In this document: piece by piece, positions 57,068-64,000 of the stretch
Numbering within the stretch: position 1 is the first letter of the stretch
Layout of the letters: each line of letters starts with the position of its first letter
NCBI GenBank assembly: GCA_009993955.1
Contig: JAACSL010000013.1
Location: 1-64,000, forward strand
DNA: 64,000 bases
Reading direction: 5' to 3'
Source of the DNA: Paraglaciecola sp.
Lineage (GTDB): Bacteria; Pseudomonadota; Gammaproteobacteria; Enterobacterales; Alteromonadaceae
Notes under the pieces: generated by a model
Databases searched by the model: none
Seen by the model: the letters and a program-made list of their open reading frames with translations, nothing else
Told to the model about the DNA's origin: nothing
Made by a program: the position numbers and the translations under genes

Positions 57068-57721
57068 TTAGCGCGGATATCGCGCCAACAGCCCGGAATA
57101 AACAAGATCGCTGTAGTCAGGGGCACCCATGTCAAGGCTAGCCAATACTTCAACCAAGTGTTCATTGTCTTCACGACCTTGCCATAATTTTTGATAAGTG
57201 CCTGCTTTATAACCATGATCTTGACGGAAAAAATTTAACACATTTTTACCCACATACTGGCGATAGAGTTCGCTGGCATCCATCTCCGCTTGGGCAACGA
57301 TGGTCATAAATAAACTAACATCAAAGCGTTTTGCTGCGCACAAACCGGTCATCAGTTCGAGGTTGTCGAGGATCCCTTGTTCGGCAAAATGATAGGTCTT
57401 GGCGTCAAATGTTAAGGTACTGCGCTGCTGGGCCAATTGTTCAGCAATAACCAGAGCAGACTGGTGAATATCGCCGTTAAATTCGATGATGATGTGCGAC
57501 AGAGCAAAGTGCCAAATGTCCACCAGCTCCATTTGCAATTGGGGCAAATCTTTATGCTGTGCTTTCCACCACTTCCAGCCATGGTGCTCGATACCTTCGA
57601 CGGCTTCAATCATGGCGGCGCGCAGATAGCCATAACCTGCGGTTAACCACGCGGGATTAACCTTGATATTCATACCGTTTTGTAAATTGAGCATGGTACT
57701 CAGTTGGGTAGATGTAAACAT
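57068..57721 (-). CDS. Dimeric dUTPase (all-alpha NTP pyrophosphatase)
   Basis: A 217-residue all-helical protein of the dimeric dUTPase/MazG-like superfamily, unrelated to the trimeric Dut. The metal-binding pattern is visible: 'MIEAVEGIEHHGWKWWK' (ExxE-like acidic residues) and 'QMELVDIWHFALS' (ExxD). It should hydrolyse dUTP to dUMP and pyrophosphate, limiting uracil in DNA. AGGA stands 7 bases before the ATG. Stand-alone dimeric dUTPases are typical of some marine gammaproteobacteria. Confidence 0.8.
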   Translation of the reverse strand: MFTSTQLSTMLNLQNGMNIKVNPAWLTAGYGYLRAAMIEAVEGIEHHGWKWWKAQHKDLPQLQMELVDIWHFALSHIIIEFNGDIHQSALVIAEQLAQQRSTLTFDAKTYHFAEQGILDNLELMTGLCAAKRFDVSLFMTIVAQAEMDASELYRQYVGKNVLNFFRQDHGYKAGTYQKLWQGREDNEHLVEVLASLDMGAPDYSDLVYSGLLARYPR

Positions 57722-57906
57722 AGTGGGTCCTGTGAGCGAATGGCGTCATTCAGCTGGTGAAAAATGTAAGGTGACTCGTGGCTATGGTAACTGTCTGCTC
57801 GCCGCTTGTCAGGTGAAAACTGGTGGCGTGCATGGCGGTCTTGTTAGGCAAACTGTCCATTGATTTAGCGACGGCCATGCAGGGCCATTTATGCGCTGGG
57901 CTTGTG

Positions 57907-59178
57907 TCAATCAGCCTGATGCTCACCATCAGTCTGCTCATTTTTTGGCTGTTGCCACGCATGTTTGAAATCGTCCACAGCCTGCAGGCGCTGAGTTTCC
58001 AAGATTTTTTTAATGGCTTCGCCCTTCGCGCCACTGGCAACAATAGCTTTAATGTCGACCTGTAACGCTGCCTGATATGCTTGCCAAATATAGTCACGAT
58101 TTGGGTAGTCACGTGTTTCAAAACCTGTTCTACCCCGCGCGTCAGCCTCACAACACAACAACAGGTCCATAAAACGTTCGGGTTTGCGCCACACATCACA
58201 ACGGTTGAATAACTTCAAAATCGTGGCGGGTTTTAAAACAAAGGCTTGGTGCAAGTGGGTATGAAATTCACTCATCAATAAAGCCAGTTCGCGGCAATCA
58301 TTAGGTACCTTTAAGCGGTCGCAGAGGCTGGTAATTGCAGCAAGCCCAAGTTTTTCATGCCCTCGATGAGACGGCCAATGTGCTGGGGGAGTAAGACCTT
58401 TACCCACATCATGGACTAGGGCAGCAAAACGCACGCTGAGTTTATTTGACAACGCCGCAGCTTGCTGCAACACCATGATGGTATGCACCCCGGTATCAAT
58501 TTCAGGATGCCACTTGGGTGGATTGGGAATACCCCACAATACAGCCAGTTCAGGGAACCATGCGGCTAAGGCGCCAGTTTCGCGTAATACCTCAATATAA
58601 ACATGGGGATTGGCAGCCATTAAACTGCGTGCTGATTCTTGCCAGACTCGCTCAGCACTGAGGTGCTGCAGCTCCCCTGAGGTGCTGATTTCTTGCATCA
58701 GCGCCAAGGTCTCAGGGGCGATGCTAAAACCGAGATGCTGGAAGCGGGCAGCAAACCGCGCCACGCGTAAAACACGCAGAGGGTCTTCAGTAAACGCCGC
58801 GGATACATGGCGCAAACGTTTTAACTTCAGATCGGTTTGGCCACCGAAGGGATCAATAATTTCGCCGTTTTTGTCCATGGCCATGGCATTGATGGTGAGA
58901 TCTCTACGTTGTAAATCCTCTTCGAGGCTCACGTCGCTTGTGGCATGGCAGGTGAAGCCGCCATAACCTGGGGAGGTTTTGCGCTCGGTGCGCGCTAAGG
59001 CATACTCCTCATGACTTTTTGGATGCAAAAATACTGGGAAATCTGCTCCCACTTGTTGATAGCCCAAGGCTAACATTTGCTCAGGCGTCGCGCCCACCAC
59101 TACCCAATCTCGATCTTGTACGGGCAGTCCGAGTAAGGTGTCGCGTACTGCGCCACCCACCAAATAATTTTGCATCAT
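57907..59178 (-). CDS. cca: CCA-adding tRNA nucleotidyltransferase (multifunctional)
   Basis: Adds or repairs the 3' CCA end of tRNAs. The 423 residues show the nucleotidyltransferase start '[25 protein letters not shown]', '[18 protein letters not shown]', '[12 protein letters not shown]', '[16 protein letters not shown]', and a C-terminal HD domain ('[28 protein letters not shown]') giving phosphatase/phosphodiesterase activities, as in E. coli Cca (412 residues). Two tandem ATGs are possible starts. The 185 bases after it, before the dUTPase gene, hold nothing clear. Confidence 0.96.
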   Translation of the reverse strand: MMQNYLVGGAVRDTLLGLPVQDRDWVVVGATPEQMLALGYQQVGADFPVFLHPKSHEEYALARTERKTSPGYGGFTCHATSDVSLEEDLQRRDLTINAMAMDKNGEIIDPFGGQTDLKLKRLRHVSAAFTEDPLRVLRVARFAARFQHLGFSIAPETLALMQEISTSGELQHLSAERVWQESARSLMAANPHVYIEVLRETGALAAWFPELAVLWGIPNPPKWHPEIDTGVHTIMVLQQAAALSNKLSVRFAALVHDVGKGLTPPAHWPSHRGHEKLGLAAITSLCDRLKVPNDCRELALLMSEFHTHLHQAFVLKPATILKLFNRCDVWRKPERFMDLLLCCEADARGRTGFETRDYPNRDYIWQAYQAALQVDIKAIVASGAKGEAIKKILETQRLQAVDDFKHAWQQPKNEQTDGEHQAD

Positions 59179-59279
59179 CTACAGACATATTTTGTGAAAA
59201 TTGACCCAGCTATTATGCATTATTCCCATGTAATACATAAGTTTATCCAAGAAAAAGCAGCGCAGGGGCTTTGTGGCCT

Positions 59280-59308
59280 TTGACAAGCTCCACATGACTG
59301 GGTAGTTT
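59280..59308 (+). promoter_or_regulatory. Candidate sigma-70 promoter of the ExeA-like operon
   Basis: A perfect -35 TTGACA is followed after 17 bases by TAGTTT, a weak -10, about 40 bases before the ATG of the ExeA-like gene. Confidence 0.4.
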
Positions 59309-59347
59309 AGCCACGCCCCCTATACTTTGGCTTAGCACTTACTCACT

Positions 59348-60259
59348 ATGTATCTCAGTTATTTTGGTTTATCTGACAATCCTTTTTCTATTGCGCCTAA
59401 TCCAGACTACTTGTACATGAGTCCACGGCACAAAGAAGCCTTGGCACATTTGATTTTTGGTCTGCGTGAAAGTGGTGGTTTTGTTATGCTCACCGGTGAA
59501 GTAGGCACGGGTAAAACCACCGTGTCGCGCAAGTTAATGCAACAACTGCCGAGTAATACCCATGTTGCCATGATCCTCAATCCTACTCTCTCGGCCATCG
59601 AACTGCTGGCCACTATTTGCGACGAGTTAGCGATTGAACATCAATCTGACCATCCTAGCCTGAAGTACTTTACTGATTTGATTTTGACTAAGTTACTGGC
59701 AAATCATCAACAGGGCATTAATACCGTGCTGATCATCGATGAAGCACAGCATTTGCAACCAGAAGTGCTGGAGCAACTGCGTTTACTCACCAATCTTGAA
59801 ACACATCGCGAAAAACTCCTCAAAGTGGTATTGATTGGCCAACCTGAATTACAAATCTTGCTTAAACGCAATGAATTGCGGCAGTTAGCCCAGCGGATCA
59901 CGGCCAGATATCATCTTTTGCCACTCACCGCTAACGAAGTGAAGTCTTACATTGCTCATCGTTTAAGTGTCGCCAACGGTGACATTAATCTGTTCAGCCC
60001 CAGGACCTTAAACGCCGCGTTTCAGATTACCGCCGGTATTCCCCGCGTGATCAACTTATTATGTGACCGAGCCCTGAGTTTAACGTTCAGTAAACAATTA
60101 CCTGTGGTCAATCAACGTTTATTTTATGCCGCCGCAGAACAAATCCTCGGGGCTGATGTAGTGAGTCAACGCGTCGGCAAACGCTGGAATTATCTGTTGG
60201 CTGGCGTGTTTTTGGCTGCCGTCGTGTTAGGTTTTTATTGGGGGCAATACCATGGATAA
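59348..60259 (+). CDS. ExeA/GspA-like AAA ATPase, short form
   Basis: A 303-residue AAA ATPase of the ExeA/MshM family. It begins 'YLSYFGLSDNPFSIAPNPDYLYMSPRHKEALAHLIFGL', has Walker A GEVGTGKTT (50-58), Walker B 'VLIIDEAQHLQPE' and an arginine-finger region 'QRITARYHLLPL'. A single membrane helix lies at the C-terminus (about 281-300). Full ExeA (547 residues) goes on to a peptidoglycan-binding domain, which is missing here. Its neighbour encodes a GspB-like protein, overlapping by 8 bases, so it is probably an ExeAB-like pair helping the secretin cross the cell wall. Confidence 0.85.
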   Translation: MYLSYFGLSDNPFSIAPNPDYLYMSPRHKEALAHLIFGLRESGGFVMLTGEVGTGKTTVSRKLMQQLPSNTHVAMILNPTLSAIELLATICDELAIEHQSDHPSLKYFTDLILTKLLANHQQGINTVLIIDEAQHLQPEVLEQLRLLTNLETHREKLLKVVLIGQPELQILLKRNELRQLAQRITARYHLLPLTANEVKSYIAHRLSVANGDINLFSPRTLNAAFQITAGIPRVINLLCDRALSLTFSKQLPVVNQRLFYAAAEQILGADVVSQRVGKRWNYLLAGVFLAAVVLGFYWGQYHG

Positions 60260-61409
60260 TTTGCTGAGCACCCTTGACCTCAAACCCGGCATGGTGATTG
60301 TGCAAGTCACCCAACAGAATGGGCCAGTTAAGATCCGTAAGTCAGGGTTAGTGACCAGTATGGCCATGGTGCAGGGACTAGTTGAAATGGGCATTCAACA
60401 AGTGCAAATTGACCCCGCACAAACCGTAGAAATTGAGCAAAGTGCAGTGGCGGTTCAGGTGCAAAAATCGCCGACTGTGCAGTTACTGCAGACCAGTTTG
60501 GGTTTTAATCAACAAACAGATAGCCACCTAAACGATCAATTCAATCGCAGTCTATTTTTGACTTCAGTGCAAGATATACCGTCGGCTTGGCAATTTTACG
60601 GCAAACCTTATGTGATATTGGTGCTGATACTCGTGGGTGGATTAGCCTTGGGTTTTAGTGGCGCCAAATTATTCACCTTATTTCAGCAACATCAACCGGC
60701 AGTGCCAAACCAAGTTGTCGAACCTGTGCAAAACGCTGTCAGTTGGTCTAAGGATGATGATCCATCAGGCTTAACCAGCGCTGTGCAACAACCAAGCACA
60801 GCAGCTACACAAAGCACTCAGTCAGATCCAAACGTGTTGCCAGCAACCAGCCAGCAAGGCAGTGCAAATGCCCAAGACGTACAGACGCGAACTGCCGAGT
60901 TGCAAACTGATGAGTTCCAAACTGATGAGTTCCAAACCACAGGCAAACCTTCGCGAGACAAAGAAGCGACACAAAGCAAACAACTCGCTGCCGACAACCA
61001 AGAACAAAATATTGTTAGTGATGCCCGAGCACAGCAACGTGCTGAAGCACAGGATGTGTTATCGCCAGAATTAGTGAAGCGTTTTGAAAAAGTCTTAGAC
61101 CAAATGAATAATGAAACGCCGTCAAACACAAAGCCAAAGACAGTTAACCCAAAAACAAATGGCGATGAAGGCGTGCCCCGCATTGATCAACTGCCTGCTT
61201 GGGTGCTGACAGAGTTACCGAATATGGCCTTTTCTGCCCACATGTATGCGTCTGAACCTCAGGATCGCTGGGTGCGGGTTAATGGCATGCGTTTGGTAGA
61301 AGGAGACTTGATCGCTGATAAAGTGGTAATTGATGAAATTCAAGCTCAACGGGTGATCCTAAATTATGCTGGACACCAATTTAGCATGGCGGCGCTTACC
61401 GACTGGTAA
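60252..61409 (+). CDS. DUF3391-like / TM / GspB (ExeB)-domain protein
   Basis: A 385-residue single-pass membrane protein in three parts. Residues 5-60 ('LDLKPGMVIVQVTQQNGP...VKIRKSG...GIQQVQID') resemble the DUF3391 domain found at the N-terminus of HD-GYP proteins, including the convergent neighbour. A membrane helix (about 118-138) follows. A Gln/Thr-rich low-complexity periplasmic linker then holds a short tandem repeat (QTDEFQTDEFQT). The C-terminal 75 residues ('RIDQLPAWVLTELPNMAFSAHMYAS...RWVRVNGMRLVEGD') form a GspB/ExeB domain. Coupled to the ExeA-like gene. Cytoplasmic sensing linked to type II secretin assembly is inference. Confidence 0.75.
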   Translation: MDNLLSTLDLKPGMVIVQVTQQNGPVKIRKSGLVTSMAMVQGLVEMGIQQVQIDPAQTVEIEQSAVAVQVQKSPTVQLLQTSLGFNQQTDSHLNDQFNRSLFLTSVQDIPSAWQFYGKPYVILVLILVGGLALGFSGAKLFTLFQQHQPAVPNQVVEPVQNAVSWSKDDDPSGLTSAVQQPSTAATQSTQSDPNVLPATSQQGSANAQDVQTRTAELQTDEFQTDEFQTTGKPSRDKEATQSKQLAADNQEQNIVSDARAQQRAEAQDVLSPELVKRFEKVLDQMNNETPSNTKPKTVNPKTNGDEGVPRIDQLPAWVLTELPNMAFSAHMYASEPQDRWVRVNGMRLVEGDLIADKVVIDEIQAQRVILNYAGHQFSMAALTDW

Positions 61410-61432
61410 AAACCGCCAAGTGTTTTGCTTGA

Positions 61433-62602
61433 TTAATGAGCCAAAAGCGTTTGCTGTAAAAACTGGCTCAAGCCCAGATTAAAATCGGCAGGATCAACAC
61501 TGCCAACTATGGCATCGTCATTAGTGGCCAGGTCAAGTTGTTTAACCATATCCTGGCGTTCAAGCAGATCATAAAAGATCATTACCACTGGTTTGAGAGG
61601 TTGATGACGATTCAATCGCATCACTACTGCCAGTTTGTCACTGGCGAGTTTGACTAACGAGCCAACCGGGTGTGCACCCACACATAAGATAAATTGATTG
61701 ATTAAATCGCTATCTAAACCACTGATGTCCACTGCCATGTAGCGTAGAGCTTCACTGGGTTTCATGGCGTCGCGGTAGGGACGTTGTGAGGTCAGGGAAT
61801 CATAAATATCGACAATGGCCGCCATTCGCCCGTAAACATTTATTTCATGGCCTTGCAAACCCTCGGGGTAGCCTGAGCCATCTAAGCGTTCATGATGTTG
61901 CTCAATCACATCAATACTCACCTGACTGATGGATTCCACTTTGCTAATCAACGACAGCGCATGATCAATATGTTTGCGCATGCTCTTGGTTTCTTTTGCG
62001 TTAAACGTATCAAGCTTGGAAGTCAGCAGTAAGGGCAGTTTCATCATGCCGATGTCCATTAACAAGGCACCGGCACCCAAATTCTCTAGGAGCGCTTCGT
62101 CGTAACCTAAAAAACGTCCAAATAAAATGATCAGGATGGCACAGTTAATACTGTGTTCGAGAAAGTAACTATCGTTTTCACTGAGCAGGGTCAAAATACT
62201 GATGGCTTCATCACATTCAAACACTTTTGCCACCAGTTCTTTACTGATTTGCTGCACGTCTTCAAGGTTGGCGTGTTTGCCTTTACTAATTCTCAACATC
62301 AATTGACCATGAATGGTTTTAGCTTGGTCATACACTTTGAGCGCATGGGCGAGTTGCTCACTGTAAGTGAGCCCCGCCGCATTGACTTCATCTAGTGGAG
62401 CGGCTTCATCATCGGCCGCTTCTAAACGACTTTTCGCTAAGTCGATTTCAAGTTCGATAATGCCTTTGTCATGTAATTTTTGGATGGCTTCAGGGTTTAA
62501 AATTCGACCACTGGACTTAACACGAAAGGTGCCTTCTTGTTTGACCACTTGGGTGACATACATACCAATTTGAAGTTCACTAATGTGGATAGTTTTTAAC
62601 AT
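61433..62602 (-). CDS. HD-GYP domain protein with DUF3391 (degenerate HD motif)
   Basis: A 389-residue protein with an N-terminal DUF3391 ('ISELQIGMYVTQVVKQEGTFRVKSSGRIL') and an HD-GYP domain, the c-di-GMP phosphodiesterase fold. The GYP part is intact ('HHERLDGSGYPEGLQ', about 236-250, and 'DIYDSLTSQRPYRDAM'), as are His150 and His211. However, the HDxGK metal motif reads MDIGM at 182-186: the His is Met and the Lys is Met. Activity may be reduced or lost, leaving a c-di-GMP-binding or regulatory role. Convergent with the ExeB-like gene. Confidence 0.85.
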   Translation of the reverse strand: MLKTIHISELQIGMYVTQVVKQEGTFRVKSSGRILNPEAIQKLHDKGIIELEIDLAKSRLEAADDEAAPLDEVNAAGLTYSEQLAHALKVYDQAKTIHGQLMLRISKGKHANLEDVQQISKELVAKVFECDEAISILTLLSENDSYFLEHSINCAILIILFGRFLGYDEALLENLGAGALLMDIGMMKLPLLLTSKLDTFNAKETKSMRKHIDHALSLISKVESISQVSIDVIEQHHERLDGSGYPEGLQGHEINVYGRMAAIVDIYDSLTSQRPYRDAMKPSEALRYMAVDISGLDSDLINQFILCVGAHPVGSLVKLASDKLAVVMRLNRHQPLKPVVMIFYDLLERQDMVKQLDLATNDDAIVGSVDPADFNLGLSQFLQQTLLAH

Positions 62603-62951
62603 ATGCCGAGTTTCACCTATCTATAGACAATCAACGGATGTTGATGAGTATGATTTATATTTTTGTCGATGTAGCACCACAGACAACCGTTTAGTTGCAC
62701 TGCAACAGATTATGTTCACAAGATAGGTCAATCCATGCTGCTTGCAAACTATAAACTGAGCCTTTTAAACATTGATACCACAACGGGATACAGCACTGTA
62801 TAGTAGCGGGCAATGCTTTACTAGGGCGATAAATCATCCCTTGCAACACTTAATTATTCAATTTACAACTTTTATACTGATCAGCGTATTGGTCTTAGCC
62901 ATTTAAGCAAATTTAAACTACTCTTTAACGCGATTAATTTTTCCTGCATGG
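62603..62951. other. Divergent intergenic region
   Basis: About 350 bases between the leftward HD-GYP gene and the rightward gluconokinase gene. It should hold both promoters. -35-like TTGATA and -10-like TATAGT elements near 62774-62801 are too far apart to call. No hairpins or known operators are evident. Confidence 0.4.
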
Positions 62952-63515
62952 ATGATTCGGATGCTTGAACCCACCCTCCCACTTAAAAACTCACATTTTC
63001 TAATCATTGTGATGGGAGTCAGTGGGTGTGGAAAGTCAACGGTTGCCTCTGCCTTAGCAAAAGACTTGGCGTTTCGCTACCTTGAAGCGGATGACTATCA
63101 CAGTCGTGAAGCGAAAAAATTGATGTCAGCAGGCAAACCACTCACCGACGTGATGCGTGAACCATGGTTGCAACGTCTGTGTGATGCCATCTCGGTTGAG
63201 CCAAAACGCAATACTGTCATGGCCTATTCTGGCTTGCGCCGTCGTCATCGGCAGCGTTTCCGAGACCTCGGCTTCGATACCTTATTTATTCATTTGGCGG
63301 GGGAAGAGGCATTGATTCAACAACGTATGCAAGCTCGGCAGCATTTTATGCCGGTCAGTTTGCTAAGTAGCCAATTCGCCACATTAGAATTACCCGATGC
63401 GGAACCAGATATCGTTACATTGGATGTAGGCATTGATATCCAACATATCATTGACCGTGCTCATGCTGCCGTGAGGCTGCGTTTACCCAAACCACTCTTA
63501 CCGTTGGCACAGTGA
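62952..63515 (+). CDS. Gluconokinase-like P-loop kinase
   Basis: A 187-residue P-loop kinase of the gluconokinase (GntK) family, which phosphorylates gluconate to 6-phosphogluconate. Walker A is 'VMGVSGCGKSTVAS'. The substrate region 'LEADDYHSREAKKLMSAGKPLTDVMREPWLQRL' and 'SQFATLELPDAEPDIVTLDV' follow the family. Two usual motifs are changed: the D(D)DR of 'PLNDDDRKPWL' reads TDVMR, and 'CSALKK' reads YSGLRR, so substrate use may differ. The start could also be the ATG three codons in, which has a better-spaced GGA. No Entner-Doudoroff genes are near. Confidence 0.75.
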   Translation: MIRMLEPTLPLKNSHFLIIVMGVSGCGKSTVASALAKDLAFRYLEADDYHSREAKKLMSAGKPLTDVMREPWLQRLCDAISVEPKRNTVMAYSGLRRRHRQRFRDLGFDTLFIHLAGEEALIQQRMQARQHFMPVSLLSSQFATLELPDAEPDIVTLDVGIDIQHIIDRAHAAVRLRLPKPLLPLAQ

Positions 63516-63596
63516 GGTTAAGCATAGTATTTGCCGGTGGCAAAACTTTGCCGCCTTGCAGCGTCAGTGGGCAATCGCGACCAAAGTAAGATGGCA

Positions 63597-64000
63597 TCAG
63601 GCAGCGCGAATACAATTCCGCCCATGGGTTTTTGCTTGATAGAGGGCATGGTCGGCGCGTTCAAATACACTGAATGCAGAATCGTTGGCCTTAAACTCTG
63701 CCGTACCAACGCTGCAAGAAACCTGATGCTTTTGCAACATGTCTGATGATGCAATGGCATGACGAATGCGTTCAGCAATTAGATTAATGTTGTCACTGTT
63801 GGTGTCTGGTAACAAACAGCAAAACTCATCCCCGCCAAAGCGGAAGGCAAAATCAGATTCTCGCAAGCAATGCACTATCGTATTGGCGGTGGCCACCAAC
63901 ACTTTATCGCCTTCATGATGACCAAAGTTATCATTGACCTGTTTAAAATTGTCGAGGTCTAAAACCAACAGCCCAAAGGGACCGTGTTGACGTTGTGCCT
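63597..64000 (-). CDS. Diguanylate cyclase (GGDEF) protein, partial
   Basis: C-terminal part of a GGDEF protein running leftward; the 5' end lies beyond the window, and the frame stays open to the last base (upstream residues QRQHGPFGLL). Visible features are 'VLDLDNFKQVNDNFGHHEGDKVL', the allosteric I-site RESD five residues before the active site 'RFGGDEFCCLLPD', and 'SCSVGTAEF' and 'ADHALYQAKTHGRN'. It should make c-di-GMP and be product-inhibited. Its sensor domain is not visible. With the HD-GYP protein nearby, the region has a c-di-GMP theme. Confidence 0.9.
   Translation of the reverse strand, partial: AQRQHGPFGLLVLDLDNFKQVNDNFGHHEGDKVLVATANTIVHCLRESDFAFRFGGDEFCCLLPDTNSDNINLIAERIRHAIASSDMLQKHQVSCSVGTAEFKANDSAFSVFERADHALYQAKTHGRNCIRAA

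Noticed and set aside
57750..58199. Open reading frame of 149 codons on the minus strand overlapping the 3' end of cca.
   Set aside because: It lies in another frame of the same strand as cca, has a Cys/Thr/Ser-rich low-quality translation and no ribosome binding site.
60898..60940. Short tandem repeat (two copies of about 15 bases encoding QTDEF) as a possible CRISPR or phase-variation tract.
   Set aside because: Only two copies, in frame inside a low-complexity linker; no spacers or slippage tract.

Overview
The window reads as a chromosomal segment from a marine gammaproteobacterium, most likely of the Alteromonadales (Alteromonas/Paraglaciecola/Shewanella-like). Nearly all housekeeping proteins (SerA, GshB, YqgE, YqgF, Epd, MscL, SrmB, HemW, RdgB, Cca) resemble their E. 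coli counterparts closely. They are joined by lineage markers such as an ExeA/ExeB-like pair, PrsK/PrsR, RND pumps and several c-di-GMP proteins. No rRNA, tRNA or CRISPR array was recognised. Genus is inference only.

Region 1 (1-12.3 kb) looks like accessory DNA and is visibly AT-richer. It opens with the tail of an IS30-type transposase, followed by a DUF4397-type lipoprotein, a complete RND efflux operon (outer-membrane factor, adaptor, permease) and a convergent EF-hand protein. After a gene-poor stretch that may hold a gene remnant comes a four-gene operon: DUF6491-like lipoprotein, Spy-like periplasmic protein, LytS-type kinase and LytTR regulator.

Region 2 (12.3-28.4 kb) is core metabolism: gshB-yqgE-yqgF, serA with a striking tandem MetJ-type operator, an orphan sensor kinase, rsmE, a small membrane protein, mscS and mscL, an M48 lipoprotein protease, a glycine-zipper lipoprotein, metK (with its own met boxes), tkt, and epd-pgk-fda. 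The aldolase of the last operon is class I rather than the class II enzyme found there in E. coli. Many of these genes, together with the YggN-like, hemW and rdgB genes further on, sit close together in E. coli too, so this is a rearranged version of an old neighbourhood.

Region 3 (28.4-38.8 kb) covers phosphate and stress. A leftward gcvR-like/ppk/ppx set faces away from a DUF47-pit phosphate uptake pair, with a possible Pho box between them. Then come oxyR and a three-gene ECF sigma/anti-sigma/coiled-coil secreted protein operon.

Region 4 (38.9-47.6 kb) carries a FabH-like ketoacyl synthase, the PrsK/PrsR two-component pair known from PEP-CTERM/exosortase systems, and two overlapping genes for secreted Lcl-domain proteins preceded by a plausible sigma-54 promoter. 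A DUF2884 (YggN-like) protein and a DoxX-family membrane protein follow.

Region 5 (47.7-64 kb) is mostly leftward: a giant MscK-type channel, hemW, rdgB, srmB, a receiver-TPR protein, a GhrA-type reductase, a dimeric dUTPase and cca. Next are a short ExeA-like ATPase and an ExeB/GspB-like protein whose N-terminus resembles the DUF3391 domain of the convergent, active-site-degenerate HD-GYP protein next door. A gluconokinase and a GGDEF protein cut by the window edge close the segment.

No wholly new defence or mobile system was evident. The most unusual leads are the DUF3391-TM-GspB fusion beside a degenerate HD-GYP protein, the MetJ operator at serA, the sigma-54 promoter linking PrsR to Lcl-domain proteins, and the ECF sigma operon.
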